Origin: Sinohyriopsis cumingii
Lineage: Eukaryota > Mollusca > Bivalvia > Unionida > Unionidae
NCBI GenBank assembly: GCA_028554795.2
Contig: JAPYKE020000521.1
Coordinates: forward strand, 123,501 to 187,500
Reading direction: 5' to 3'
Length of the DNA: 64,000 nt
Positions within the stretch are counted from its first letter, which is position 1. The number at the start of each line of letters is the position of its first letter. The translations under genes were made by a program, and so were the position numbers. Positions 11,643 to 23,340 of this stretch are shown here, piece after piece. Under the pieces are notes generated by a model that saw nothing but the letters and a program-made list of their open reading frames with translations, did not search any database and had not been told where the DNA came from.

Positions 11643-11757
11643 ATTAATGCTGAACGCCAAGCAAGGCACCTGTTAGTACCATTTTTATAACTCTTTGTTA
11701 TGACTCGGCTGGGAATCAAACCCTCCCCCATCCGAGGTGGACGCTCTAACCGTTTAA
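11643..11757 (-). mobile_element. SINE family 1 fragment
   Basis: Reverse complement of the SINE 1 head and early body: CTCTAACC, then the B-box complement and AGTACCATTTTTATAACTCT. Truncated at both ends and mutated. Confidence 0.8.
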
Positions 11758-12154
11758 AGGCGAAAAGAGTGAAAGAATAAAGGACAAATTGAAACAAATA
11801 TATGTTTGATAATGAGATGTCTAATATATTTTTTCTAGTAATAAACAGCACCAGGCCGTACTTTTTCATAAACCATTTGGAGTATTGTATTGCGGAAGAC
11901 TTTGCATCTCCTTGATTTTTGTCTCTTCAGTGTATAGAAAAGACAGAAAATGTGAAATCTAGAGCTTTAAATACGAGAGTACCATATTATAGATTAGATA
12001 AAATAACCATTATACTTGAATAATCGTTTCAAGTCATGACGTACAGCGTATTCCCATTTGCGAATAAGAGCCTGCGTTTCTACTATTGTTTTGAGCGCAA
12101 ATAAGCGAATTGTATTGCACTGTGTCAAATATCAGAGTGATCATATCATTTCAG

Positions 12155-12178
12155 GAACAGAGAGCGAAAACATAAAGA
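12155..12178 (+). pseudogene. Decayed micro-exon 3
   Basis: ATTTCAG acceptor ends at 12154 and 24 exon-like bases follow, but the frame carries an internal TAA and the donor is ATAAGT instead of GTAAGT. It sits in a cassette whose upstream block (AAAAGACAGAAAATG near 11937) recurs in the other cassettes. A dead copy of the charged micro-exon. Confidence 0.6.
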
Positions 12179-12821
12179 ATAAGTATTAATAAATATGTTT
12201 GAGTAAATACGTACACATCATAATTGTTTGCATAAACTTATTATGTCATTGCTAAAAGATATTCGGAAAATATAACATTCTACTACGAACCATAACGTTA
12301 TGAGTATATGTATAATGCAGTGCACCTGTGTTCCTATTTAGGCTCACATGTCTTTATTATATTGTATGTACCGTTTGAAGGCGCAACGAGAGCAAGTAAA
12401 ATAAAACAAAAACTCTAGTATTGGATGTTCGGCTTGTGTTCCTTTATTATGACCATATAACCAACAGAGCAATGTACCAGTTATAAGAGACATTGCTGCT
12501 CACCGAAAATATGTTTGTATACAGTTTGCATCTAAGTTGCTAGTCAGTGCTTGTGAGTAAGACATCTTAGCTAAACATTTAAAATTATTTTATGGCGGAA
12601 AACACTGTGCTTGGTGCATTGCTATTTCTTCAAAATGATGAAACGACAGAAAGTTTGAATTAGGATATTTAAATACGAGACACTTCTCCTCTGTTCAAGC
12701 AATGACGTGCATTATATTTACATTTATGAATATGTGAATGCATGTCTGTCCTATATTTAGGGAGAAAATAAATGATGTTTATATTACGGTTGCTAATGTC
12801 ACATTAATTATATTCTTTCAG

Positions 12822-12847
12822 GAAGAATAGGGAGAAAAAACGACAGA
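12822..12847 (+). pseudogene. Decayed micro-exon 4
   Basis: A good TATTCTTTCAG acceptor ends at 12821, but the exon is 26 bases, has TAG as third codon, and the donor is GTAATT. The second cassette in a row, about 670 bases after micro-exon 3. Likely non-functional. Confidence 0.6.
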
Positions 12848-13299
12848 GTAATTATTGATATCTAATTTTTTTCATATTTCTACAGAACACATACAGGAAA
12901 GCAATCCTAAACCAATCTAAATGTGAAACACAAAGTTCAATAAAATTTACTGAATGATGTGGTGGGACTCAAAATCATGAGACGTCCTCAACAAATTGCA
13001 TGGTCGTAGATACATTCATATTCAGATCTGAAGCATACAGCTTCAAAGCACATCAAGCAAAAATTAATATGGTGACAATTGACCTATCTATACATGTTAA
13101 CTGTCCAAAATATATATATATATTTGATAGCAAATATGCAAATATGCTGAAACGTATGTAGTGCAGTCTAGCCTACATCGTCCAGTATTCATACTCCACC
13201 CCTCTACTATATTTATGGCAAAACTTGTCATTGCTGAAAGTTTGCTTAATGACAAATTGAGGAAAATCTGTTTGAGCTTCTGAAAATGTATTAAATATC

Positions 13300-13515
13300 T
13301 CTGCTGACCTATCCGTTATCTCAAGGTTTTCATGGACACTTTTCCTAAATACCTTACGTGAATGTCATGAAATTTTGCAAACACACTTGTCCATTGAGAT
13401 AATTAATCACTGATGAACATGGTACCTCTCGAACATCCAATATTGCCGTCGCAGTGGCAAAAAGCTTGTGATCGCTATTCCTGCTGATCAAATGGTCGTA
13501 AGAACTTGGATTTTT
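13300..13515 (+). repeat. Dispersed repeat R3, copy 1
   Basis: Begins TCAAGGTTTTCATGGACAC and contains ACATGGTACCTCTCGAACAT and a block around GATCGCTATTCCTGCTGATC. The same order recurs at 14925-15080 and, in part, 48370-48555. Origin unknown; no reading frame is conserved. Confidence 0.65.
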
Positions 13516-14565
13516 TCCTATATATGTTGTTGAGTATATTTTATTTGTATTGCGTACCTGATCTTTGTCTTGATGGTGATTAAACATTGTGAATATCTTT
13601 TTGCCATGATTGCAGCTAGTAAACAATATGTTTATTATTATTTGAGTTTAATAGTTAGTGGAATTTTGCATCAGTCACTTTATAGTACGGTTACTCACAT
13701 TGTAATGCAGGTTAAACAAAACGATTTTAAATATTGATTCATATCAGTATTTGGGTATCAGCATTTACTAATGTGTTAAGATAATTTTTTAAAACTATTA
13801 TTTATTTAAATTATTAAATGGAAATACAAGGTACTCATCGATACCTCTCTTCAACCAGAAAGTGCAGATTTGAAGATTCGTCATTGTATTTGCCATAGTA
13901 ACCAGAAAGTTTCATGAGATGATTATAATTATTGAAAATGTTTGCTTGTTTGTGTCTGGACCTATACTTATTCACATTGTTCCAACGGAATTTGAAGTTA
14001 CGTATTAACCTTGTAGCTCATTATTCCGTATCCCTTTCGGCTAAGGAGAAGACCGAAAAGTTTTAATTTATTAAAAACTGCTTTTGTGGTTACGCATTTC
14101 AAATGAATCGCCGAAGTTTATAGTATTATATTCTGTTTGAAATACATGAAAGGAATTTAAGTGCCATAGCTAACCTGTAGCCGTATGTGTGTAAATGTAT
14201 ATTCAGTTTATCAATGTACATATACTGTAACACTATACAATTTATTATACAATCTATAGTTTAAAGGTTGTACCACATGCTGTTAGCGAGAATATCATGC
14301 GTTTATACTTTGTGGTTATATTTTAATAACAACATTTTACCTAAACAACTAGATGCAATTCACGGCAGAAACCTTTGCAGCGCGTTGTTCGTTTATCTCA
14401 GCATGATACAATAAAGAAAGAAAATTTAAAATTCAGAGACTAAAACACGAGAAAATCCCGACAGTGTTTTTTCTTGTTTATTGCTTATTTATCCGTTCAG
14501 GTAATGCATTTGCAAATATGTGCACCATCACCACGTCTAATTTCACATTTATTTTATACTTTCAG

Positions 14566-14589
14566 GAAGAAAAAGCGAGAAAAGAACGA
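14566..14589 (+). CDS. 24-base micro-exon 5 (E-E-K-A-R-K-E-R)
   Basis: ACTTTCAG acceptor to 14565, GTGAGT donor from 14590, 24 bases in phase 0. The flanking intron is barely alignable with the other copies, yet exon length, phase, charge pattern and both splice sites are kept. That is the best internal evidence that the exon is under selection. Parent gene unknown. Confidence 0.6.
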
Positions 14590-14924
14590 GTGAGTATTAA
14601 TATCCCTGATTTTATCCAATACGTACAAAATTTATACTTTTTAGCGCTTTAGACGCAACATATAATGACACTATGTCAGGTCACATTGGGCTATCTACCT
14701 TTAAAAGTACAATGTATTTATGGTGGAACTTCCATTCAACTATACATCATCAATAATAAATGCTGTATCGTGTACACTGTAGCAACCTATCTAGGTCAAT
14801 GCTAATAACAAAATACAATGTTTCCCCTTACTTTTATTTTGCATGGTCAATTTCAGACATAGCAAAGAAAACCTATCCGAGGGAGTAAAATGTATGCATT
14901 ACCTCTGGTGGTCAATTCCATAGC

Positions 14925-15080
14925 TCAAGGTTTTCATGGATACCTTTCCTAAAGTACTTAAACACATTTATCTGTTGAGCTAAATGATCTATGATGACCA
15001 TGGTGCCGCTTGGACATCCAACATAGCCGATGCAGTGGTAAACTATGTTGATGGCTTCTCCTGCTGAACATATGGTCATA
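14925..15080 (+). repeat. Dispersed repeat R3, copy 2
   Basis: TCAAGGTTTTCATGGATACC, then ATGGTGCCGCTTGGACATCC and CTCCTGCTGAACATATGGTC, in the same order as at 13300-13515. Confidence 0.65.
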
Positions 15081-17323
15081 TTTAATTTATATAGCGTTCC
15101 TGATTTTTGCCCCGATTGTGATTAAGTTTAGCCATAATTATAACTAGTAAACAGGAAGCGTATTCAAATATGAGTTCAAGACTTAGTGGAATTTTCTATC
15201 AGAAGTTTTTTTAATCCACAACAATCTATTGCTGTAAAGTATCGGCATAAATATATAAATGGAGGTTAAGTTAAAGAAATTTTAAATGCCTAGTCATATA
15301 TATGTTTGTGAATCAGAATTTACTACTGTGTTCATATAAAATTCTATAATAATTATTTTGTTTAATTATTCATTGCAAAGACAAGATAGCAATTGAAGGT
15401 TTGGACAAAAAAAAAACTATTTTGGCTCTGGTGAGATTTAATTCAACAAGAGCTTGTATTGCATTATTGTGGTGCATCACGACATTCAATAATTTTGGTA
15501 CGTTAGGAATTTCAAGACACTCTGAATATCATAACATGCAAGATTATTGAAATTGATTACGGAACATTCTGTATTTTATATTTGTGATAGAGCATTTAGT
15601 ATTATTTGGGATTTAATTGATACTAATGTAAGTATCTCTTAAATGTTCACCATATATTATAAAGTGTTTGTTGAACTTTTCATAAATTGTTGCTTTTGCT
15701 TCCCTTCTTATGTTCAATGGATAAATAAACGTCTTATAATTTCCTAAATCCACTTAGTTTTAAAGAAATGGCATGTCATTTAGGACTGCTGTATGTTTGA
15801 AAACAAACAATGTAATAAAGTCAGTAGCTATTCGAAATGATTTTATGTCAAAGACATCATGGTCACAGTTTTTCACTGAAAACAATGCATAGTTGGGTCA
15901 CCAAAACCTCTATCTGATTTTATTTTGGAGTAGTATGGACCATTCATTTTGATAAGCTCTATATCATTTATTGCTGATTCTGCCAAGCTTATCCCTATTA
16001 AATATTTTAAGAGACGCATAAGATGTTCTGATCTTTTGCAATCAGGTACCTTATCTTTAGCTGAGAAATCATCTTGCGAAAGTGTTCTTACTCTGAGTAT
16101 AGACTGCTGATTTATTCTGCTGTTGAATTCTGCTAACCTAGCAGTCTGTTGCTTATATATAACTTGTTAACTGAATTACTGATTGAGTTTCTTCATCACT
16201 TCTACCCAATGCAACATTCGCTGATTCATATATCCCTAAACCTACATGTTGTCCTTGATATTATGACACACTCAAACTAATTCTTCTCATAAATATATCT
16301 AAATAAGTTTCAAATTATATAATATCCTCCCCTAAGATTATTTAAACATAATTTAAGTTGTATATACTGCAACTTCTACAATCTTTGTGATATGGAAGGG
16401 ATACATGCATTTATTATATACTCAACTTTTTCTCCGTTAATATTACATAATCAGAATCGTTCGGTATTTTTCGATATTGCACACCTTCATATTGCACTCA
16501 CGTGCAGGACACGTGTGCCCAATAGTGTATTAGGAGCTACGTTGTAAACAAATCATGTACACTCGTGTAGCAGACGCTTTATGTTTTGGTTGATTAAATT
16601 TGTTTCTGAATGAAATAAAGCAGATCTTTCGTGGATGGCCACATACCAGCTACTTTGCTACATTCCGCGTTTACCTTTTCGTACAATGTTTTTTTTTAAT
16701 TTTTGCGATAGACGCCTGATTTCATAAAATTGGTGGGTACCTACAAATAAAACGCAAGTTACACGGCACAATGTGTCACCTTTAGCTGTTAATAGGAATG
16801 GCAAAAACTATACTTAGAGTTTTACAGTTTTACATCCTGAATATCCTCAACGTAGAAGATACAAAAAATGCCAAAATATATTCATTGCAGATCAAATGGA
16901 AAAGTTGTTGCAATTCACATTTATTCACAATATGACTCCAATTTTCAATTTTAAGTAGACCAACACACAATATTCTTTCGAAAGTTATGTCTAGCGCGCG
17001 ATTAAATTCAAATTGATCAGGGTGGAGTTAAATGCGCATTAATGATGCTGTTGTTGTGTAATCATGAATCTACGCTTGTGTATTTTGTTTGGAATACGGC
17101 ACACATTCAGTTATTTTGTTTCGTGTAGCATATTTTTGTTCACATAATTAAGCGTTAGGAAGAATAAACAAATGATCATATAATAAATAGGTTACGGCAT
17201 TTTGTTGGGAAAATATAAACTCGTTTTGTCGGAAGGATATATTGCACCACCAAGGTCGTGCAATATCTCCATCCAAACAACTCGTTCCTATTTCCCCATA
17301 CAAATGCATTAACCTATACATGT

Positions 17324-17362
<39 letters not shown>

Positions 17363-18373
17363 GAGAGGCACTTACATATGTGGATATACAGAGCGTCCAA
17401 TATTGAGACATCACTATGCATATATGTATGCATTAATGTTTGGTTGATTTCGGTGTATAGATAGACCGTATATTATATGGATGAACTGTACTGCATACTC
17501 ATTAAGAGACGTTCAGGTGCATACACTTTTGTGATTTTATTAAAACAGCAGACGTAAGAAACGTATTTATACAATGAAGTTGTTCTCCTTCGTTTAGTGT
17601 CTAAACGTTCAGGACAAATGCAAATTCTTGTGTTGTCTCGATCGAAAATAATGAAACCGTTTCTTCATACGTCTGATGAAATTTTCAAATGGCAATTACC
17701 CTGCTGTTATGGGCATGATAACATATAGATAGCAAAACGAAAGAAAGAATAAAAAAGCGGTTTAAGAAAAATAAGCTTTGTTTTAATACCAATATGTCAT
17801 ACAGAAATACTAAGCATAATTTAAAATGGGTATTGAGTTTTTGATCCATGTTTTCTATTTTGTTATTCCTGTTGACATATTTCACACGTTTCTACATCGG
17901 ACTAAACTTGCATTTCATGCTAATAGTGGTAAAATCAAACATTTGTAATAAGCTATAAGGAAGGGTGCACACTTATTTGTATTATTCTGGTTGAACTGGT
18001 AATGAAAGGTTCTAGTTTGCTTTTTATTTCCATTTTACTCTAATCGGAGTTCCTCTTTATAAAACTGTTTAAATTTAGATGTAGAAAGAAATTGCAATGG
18101 GATCCGTAGTGAAAAGAGCGGAGAAAGTGGGCTGACAGACCAACGTGGACATATAATTTACATTTCTCGCCAATGTTTACAATGTTGTCTGTTCATTATG
18201 CTCTCTTTCTACCATGAATCTCTTATTTTGTTTATTGAATCTCTCATATTAGATAATTATCCAGATGAGATATCACGCGGTTACAATGACAGCCAGTCAA
18301 TGGAAATTGAGAGCCGAAAAATATATTGATTGCATGATACTGTGCGATTTATTACCTTATTTATTATCATGCA
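15081..18373. other. 3.3 kb with no recognised gene
   Basis: AT-rich single-copy-looking DNA. No ORF over 90 codons, no tRNA, no SINE. A (GA)n tract lies at 17326-17368. A GTAAGT near 15629 has no convincing partner acceptor. Confidence 0.7.
17326..17368. repeat. (GA)n microsatellite
   Basis: About 20 GA repeats with one interruption (GATA). Confidence 0.95.
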
Positions 18374-18425
18374 GGAATTCCGGTTGACCGAGTGGTCTAA
18401 AGCGCTTGCTTTTACCGATCACCTC
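18374..18425 (+). mobile_element. SINE family 2 head fragment
   Basis: Matches the tRNA-like head of SINE 2 (GACCGAGTGGTCTAAAGCGC and TTTACCGATCACCTCTGTC), then stops abruptly where unit C begins. Marks the 5' boundary of unit C. Confidence 0.7.
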
Positions 18426-18438
18426 TGTCCGAAATATA

Positions 18439-18819
18439 ATGAAATGCCCAATCGATGCTAAACATTACAGATGCAAACAAGTATGTGAGTGGCAAACCAA
18501 ACTGAAAAGTATCGTTGACGAGTATACTGTAAAAGTTAAAATAAAATATCGCAGACGAGTATATGTCTATGACATAATTGTGCATTTGGTGTCCGCTGTT
18601 ATCGCTGGAACAGGCGTATTGTTATCAACAGTAACAATGGCATCACCAGCAGTTATAACAATTTGTGCTTCAGCTGCAATAGCAATTAATGGTGTTCTTC
18701 ATATCATAGGGAAAATATATTTACATGTACAAATACAAAATTGCATGAGTGATAATAAAACTGATTACAGCGACGATATCATACTCCAAATTATCATCGT
18801 TGATAAAATTAGGCATTAG
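18439..18819 (+). pseudogene. Two-transmembrane hairpin protein, N-terminal part (copy C)
   Basis: ATG at 18439 opens about 126 codons. A basic, Cys-containing N-terminus (M-K-C-P-I-D-A-K-H-Y) and a K/R-rich stretch precede two hydrophobic helices (about codons 46-66 and 70-92; core A-V-I-A-G-T-G-V-L-L and A-V-I-T-I-C-A-S-A-A-I-A-I). After the second helix the frame shifts near 18750-18790. The expected C-terminal amphipathic helix (S-D-G-I-I-S-D-S-E-L-T-E-M-I-K) continues in the next frame at 18749-18982. Hairpin proteins with an I-S-D-x-E-F-type C-terminal helix occur near polymerase-bearing mobile elements in invertebrates, as I remember; the function is not known. The frame break makes this a pseudogene. 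Confidence 0.6.
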
Positions 18820-18879
18820 CGATGGAATAATATCAGATTCTGAATTGACAGAAATGATTAAGATTTACCACGAGAAACG

Positions 18880-19925
18880 AACAGGATTCGCGGACGACGT
18901 ATACTATTTCGTCGAGGTCGATCTCGTTTATCTTGAATATCTTCACGATGCTCACAAATGTTATCCATTATGCGCTGAATGAACTCTTGTCACTAACGAA
19001 ATCCTGTCTCGCGAACAGCACGGGCAAATAAAAAATAAGTTCGGTCTGGGAGACTCCAAAGTGAAAAAACATGTGCCCAATCTCATGGATAAAAACAATT
19101 ACTTTTGCATCATCGTCTACTCGAACAAGCTATCAAACACGGGTTTGTGTTCGATAAAATTAATCGCACTCTCAAGTCTCAACAATCCCCGTGGATGAAA
19201 CCTACATCGACGTTAACACGAAACAACATGAAATCTCCACCACATACTTCGGCAAAATTGTCTCCAAACTTACGAGCAGCAGCGTCTTCGTAAAAACCAT
19301 AAAAAGACATTCGACATGGTGAATAGCGTCAAACGACGAGACAAACTGGTCGCCAATGAAGCCTACCAGCACACAAAAATCTTCAATAAATATCTCGTCG
19401 CCATCGAATCCAGGGAAAAACAATCTCAAACTCGATAAACACATCTACGTCGGAGCGGCCATTGATGATCTCTCCAAAATGGTCATTTACAAGTTTCATT
19501 ATGATTTTATCAAAAACAATAACCTGCTAATGACCGATACAGAATTTGTAGCAAGACCTGTTCGACCATGAAGAACTTTTCGATCTCAGCGACTATCCCA
19601 CACATAGACCTTTCCACTGCGACGATAACAAAAAGGTCCTAGGAAAGTTCAAAAACGAAAGCAATGGAACACCCATCCAAAATGTACTTCATAGCTCTTA
19701 ACGATGGCACCGTCAAAAAATATGTCGTCGGTAAAATCGCTGGCGTCGATCACTACAGACAAGGACATCTACACTGTTACACCATGAGAACATTCCAGTA
19801 CATCGACTTCACATCTCTACGCTACTCATTAACATAACATGCGTGCTCCATTGATGATAAACGATACTCCACCTATGGTATTCATAAATTCGCCATCAAC
19901 CACACACATACACACACAAAAAACG
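18880..19925 (+). pseudogene. Protein-primed DNA polymerase B fragment, copy C
   Basis: Follows the hairpin helix in the same open frame (F-A-D-D-V-Y-Y-F-V-E-V-D-L), then a stop at ~18979 and several frame changes. Polymerase blocks seen: D-S-K-V-K-K-H-V-P-N-L (~19050), E-Q-A-I-K-H-G-F-V-F (~19130), [10 protein letters not shown] (~19450), M-T-D-T at 19530-19541, and the D-D-K-R-Y block at 19853-19867. They correspond, in order, to the palm and thumb of protein-primed family B polymerases. The N-terminal exonuclease, terminal-protein part and palm motif A are absent. No intact product is possible. Confidence 0.8.
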
Positions 19926-20485
19926 ATGATCAATATTATATACGCACTGACACTGAAAACACACACTCTCAGGCACAAACAAAACAAACAACTGATCCAG
20001 AAATCCACACACTCTAGTTGCATATATCAAGGTGGCATCGCTCAATTTTTCATTCAAACAAAAGTGTAAGAACCCCCATTACACTGATACTGTAGTTTTC
20101 TACGCTTGAGAGTGTGAATACGTTCTCAGTCACTTAGTGTACGCAGTGAGCTTTACCGACCAACGATAAATCGTACTCGTTTAAAAAATGCATGATATGC
20201 TATGTTACTTATTAATTAGTCGGTCCTTACTATTCCAAGCATTATTGAGATGTTGACAGAAAACTTTACCCAGATACATAATGTGACATATCGTGCTTGA
20301 TATTGGTCAATTCTACAAGAAGGGAATGTAATTAGGTCATTTGTTCCGGAGTCTAGACTTTAAGTTTTTAAATGTGCACGCAATTTGGATGATTGATTAA
20401 CATTAATGTACGACGAGGATATTTTGTTATGTATAAGACAACTTGGTTTTTAGTTCCCACGTCATGGCCTCAACAGAAATTGTAT

Positions 20486-20830
20486 ATATTTGTAGTTTAT
20501 GTGCCTGACCAGATTTTATTTTTTGAAAGTAAAGACACAACATTTAAATGTATGTTAGTTCGTTGTCACACAATGATTAGACGATGTGTTGCAATTTGAT
20601 CAAAGAGTTCTTAGTCATGCAAGAGCAAATTTGTCGATAGTTTATTTTATTGTACATATTTGTAGCTTATGAGCGTGGCCAGATTGTATTGTTTGAAAGT
20701 AGGGACACAACGTTTAAATTAATGTTAGTTCGTGTGCTCAAAGATTTCATAGTCATGCAACAATAACTTTGTCGATGGTTTATTGTATTGCCACTCTCCT
20801 ACGTTCGTACTGATAGTTTTGGGATTTTAT
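20486..20830 (+). repeat. Internal 170-bp tandem duplication in unit C
   Basis: ATATTTGTAG at 20486 and 20656, the same period of 170 as in unit A. Absent from unit B. Confidence 0.85.
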
Positions 20831-20990
20831 AGCGAAATGTAAACTATGCATCATACTTTATATAATGTGGTCGCATCATACACTGGATCATCGTTTGTGA
20901 ATGTGTGCATGCGTATATACTCCCTCTTTTGAGAGCAAATATTTGGGATATTTCATCTTGACTAATATCAAATTTATTCTGTTCTTTCAG

Positions 20991-21014
20991 GAAGAAAGAG
21001 AGAAGAAAGAAAGA
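20991..21014 (+). CDS. 24-base micro-exon 6 (E-E-R-E-K-K-E-R)
   Basis: TTCTTTCAG acceptor to 20990 and GTAAGT donor from 21015. Exon sequence is identical to micro-exon 1, as expected from the near identity of units A and C. Phase 0, symmetric. Coding use inferred. Confidence 0.6.
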
Positions 21015-22073
21015 GTAAGTAAAATTATAGCTGCTTTCAGTAAATAAGTACAAATCATGCATTTACTAAGTGATTTCTAAGATGACAATATTTATGAAAA
21101 GTAGTTATTAGACAAATTGTCCTCATTTTTTTGCCATTTCCAAGGAAGGATTATTTTCAAACCCTTGTCTAGTTCATATTTTTTTCTATATCGCGCATGT
21201 ATTGCTTTCGACGGAAAAACAAGTAGCATCGTTTGTTCAATAAATGCGTACAAACGGACATTTTAATATACTAATAAATTATACGTTTCTCTCACGATGT
21301 GCCTATAATGATATGACAGTGTCCCACCAACTGTCCGTCCTGTTTAAGGATTGACTGTCGGGTTCATAATTTTACAAGCAATGAGATGCTAATTAATGGT
21401 TTTCTTTTTCTAAATGTATAATGTTGCTAACATTGTCTGTTTTATCCCAAACGCCAAGGTCACAGGAAGGAAAATGTAATCATGAAACTGGTTTCCTGTC
21501 AGGAATAAAATTTTAGAAATGCCGGAGACACTTTATTTTCTTATTATATTCAACAAAACGTCCCTGAAGCAACGATGAAGCCAAACATGACACATCTGCA
21601 CTGTTTTTGTTGCTACGTGACCAATTAAAACATATTGGCATTTACCAAGGAGAAATGAGTTTATCTCTAGCAAAGAAGTTGTGCAGTAACATTATTCCAA
21701 TGAAACTGTCGAGTTAGTATAAAGCGTTAATGATTTAAACTATACGTTATTATTCTGGAGTATGTTCAATGAGATATTAAAACACACTGTGACATACACT
21801 ACTCCAATATTGACCCAGTTGTCTAATTCTGCGTTTCAATCTGGCAGGCATGCATGGGTCAAGTTATTATGTGTCAAAAAATAAATAAATAACTGTATTA
21901 AATTATCCCAGTAATTGTCAAGCGTTTCACGCATCGTTGTGCTAAATAAGAAGGTCAGCGCTATCTTGTATAAAGACTGCTTGGACAAGTGAAAGGGAGG
22001 TAATCTATGAAATTCTAACTGGTTTCCGAAAAGGGTACTCGCCTATATTAACATGTTTAGTCTTCAAACATGA

Positions 22074-22321
22074 AGTGTGACAGTTTATAATGATGGCTAG
22101 CACTGGGGCATCATGCCGCAGATATATAGCGTCATGACCCACCCAGTTACATTATCCTGACACCAAGCCAACCAGTCGTAACACTAAACTCCTAATGCTG
22201 AGCGCCTTGCGAAGTAGCTGCTGGTACCCTTTTTATAATTCTTTGATATGACTCGGCCGGGGCTCGAACCCGCGACCTGCCGCATACGAGGCGGACGCTC
22301 TAACCACTAGACCAACGGACT
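22074..22321 (-). mobile_element. SINE family 1, nearly full length
   Basis: Reverse complement of head (CTAGTGGTTAGAGCGTCCGC, then B-box GGTTCGAGCCCC) and body down to the AACTGTCACACTTC end. It interrupts the 3' end of unit C. Confidence 0.9.
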
Positions 22322-22369
22322 TTTCGTCAGGATTATTAAATCATTTATATCGTTTATTTCAAACAGTCA

Positions 22370-22625
22370 CTGGCGGCCCCTAGTGGCGAAATGATCTAAA
22401 ACGCTCACCGTTACGGATCACTGCCATCTCACCTCTGCATGGGCTCGCGTCTCGTGCTCGGCCAAATTGGGTATGTGAGAAAGCTTGACAGTAGCTTCTC
22501 GTGGGTTGGGGGTGGTTCTTTCCTGGGTTTCTCCTGCTTCTTCGTCTATTATTTATACTGGCCGTCATGTATAGCCTATCTTGCGCTGAAAAATGGCATT
22601 AAACCCTATAACAATAATATCAAAT
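22370..22625 (+). mobile_element. SINE family 2, copy b, with target duplication
   Basis: A tRNA-like head (GGCGGCCCCTAGTGGCGAAA; B-box region GGGCTCGCGTCTC) and the same body as 10100-10347, ending ATAACAATAATATCAAA. The 11-base TCAAACAGTCA at 22359-22369 is repeated directly after the tail at 22625-22635: a clear target-site duplication. Confidence 0.85.
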
Positions 22626-22935
22626 CAAACAGTCATTTTTTCCATCTGCTATTTTATCGAAGACCATTTTCTTGTTGTGATTCTAGATTGTGTTCCTTAC
22701 AATACAAATTCTAATTTGAATAATGTATGTACAGAATCATTACTATATACAGTAACCACAGAGCGTTTTTAATTTTATTTAATCATTTCATTTGTATTTA
22801 ATCATTTTTTTATTTGAGCATTGACGTCTTCAAAGTGGAATCGTTTATCCATTTGTTTATCCCTTCGGTACTAAAAACGTTTACTTTGATTTTAAACAAA
22901 TGTCTATCAAATGACAGTAATACAGTTTAGCAGAT

Positions 22936-22977
22936 ATGTGGATAGTGTTTGCATTAGTGTTTTTGATTATCCTATAA
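22936..22977 (+). pseudogene. Signal-peptide-like start, copy 1 (short)
   Basis: ATG at 22936 opens 13 codons, M-W-I-V-F-A-L-V-F-L-I-I-L, then TAA. The same start occurs at 45257 with a longer hydrophobic run. Flanks on both sides also match, so this is one duplicated block. It may be a decayed signal-peptide exon. Confidence 0.3.
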
Positions 22978-23174
22978 TGTTTGTAGCTACCATTGGACTT
23001 GGTGTCGTACTTATGTTGCATATTTTATTTAAACATCGCGTGTATAATTAACTGCTGTCATCCATCTTGAGTTCACGGCTAATATATATATGTTATGTTT
23101 ATTGATTATTTCGGTGGGAAAATTACAACGAATTCTCGTTAGAATCATGCAATTGTGAATAAGCTACACCAGCC

Positions 23175-23175
<1 letters not shown>

Positions 23176-23258
<83 letters not shown>
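23176..23258. repeat. (TA)n(GA)n compound microsatellite
   Basis: TA tract then GA tract of about 20 units, homologous to 10724-10798. Confidence 0.95.
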
Positions 23259-23262
<4 letters not shown>

Positions 23263-23325
23263 CGCGACGTGCCTATGTGCACGCGACTATGGTCATACAA
23301 GTTATCACGTTTTATGCTTATCCGC

Positions 23326-23338
23326 TCCGATAATTATA
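23326..23338 (+). repeat. LINE target-site duplication, left
   Basis: TCCGATAATTATA, repeated exactly at 27959-27971 at the other end of the LINE. Confidence 0.9.
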
Positions 23339-23340
23339 CT

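Larger units (their letters stand above)
18426..22073 (+). repeat. Duplicated unit C
   Basis: Positions 18638-21980 are nearly identical to unit A (1-3360), including the 170-bp doublet. The last part, 21960-22070, resembles unit B (7550-7640) in sequence unit A has lost. 212 bases at the start (18426-18637) are upstream sequence not present in this window for unit A. No gene is seen in 19926-20990 or 21020-22070. Confidence 0.9.

Noticed and set aside
15570-15640. Another micro-exon ending at the GTAAGT near 15629
   Set aside because: The nearest AG would give about 28 bases with in-frame stops, and the sequence does not resemble the family.
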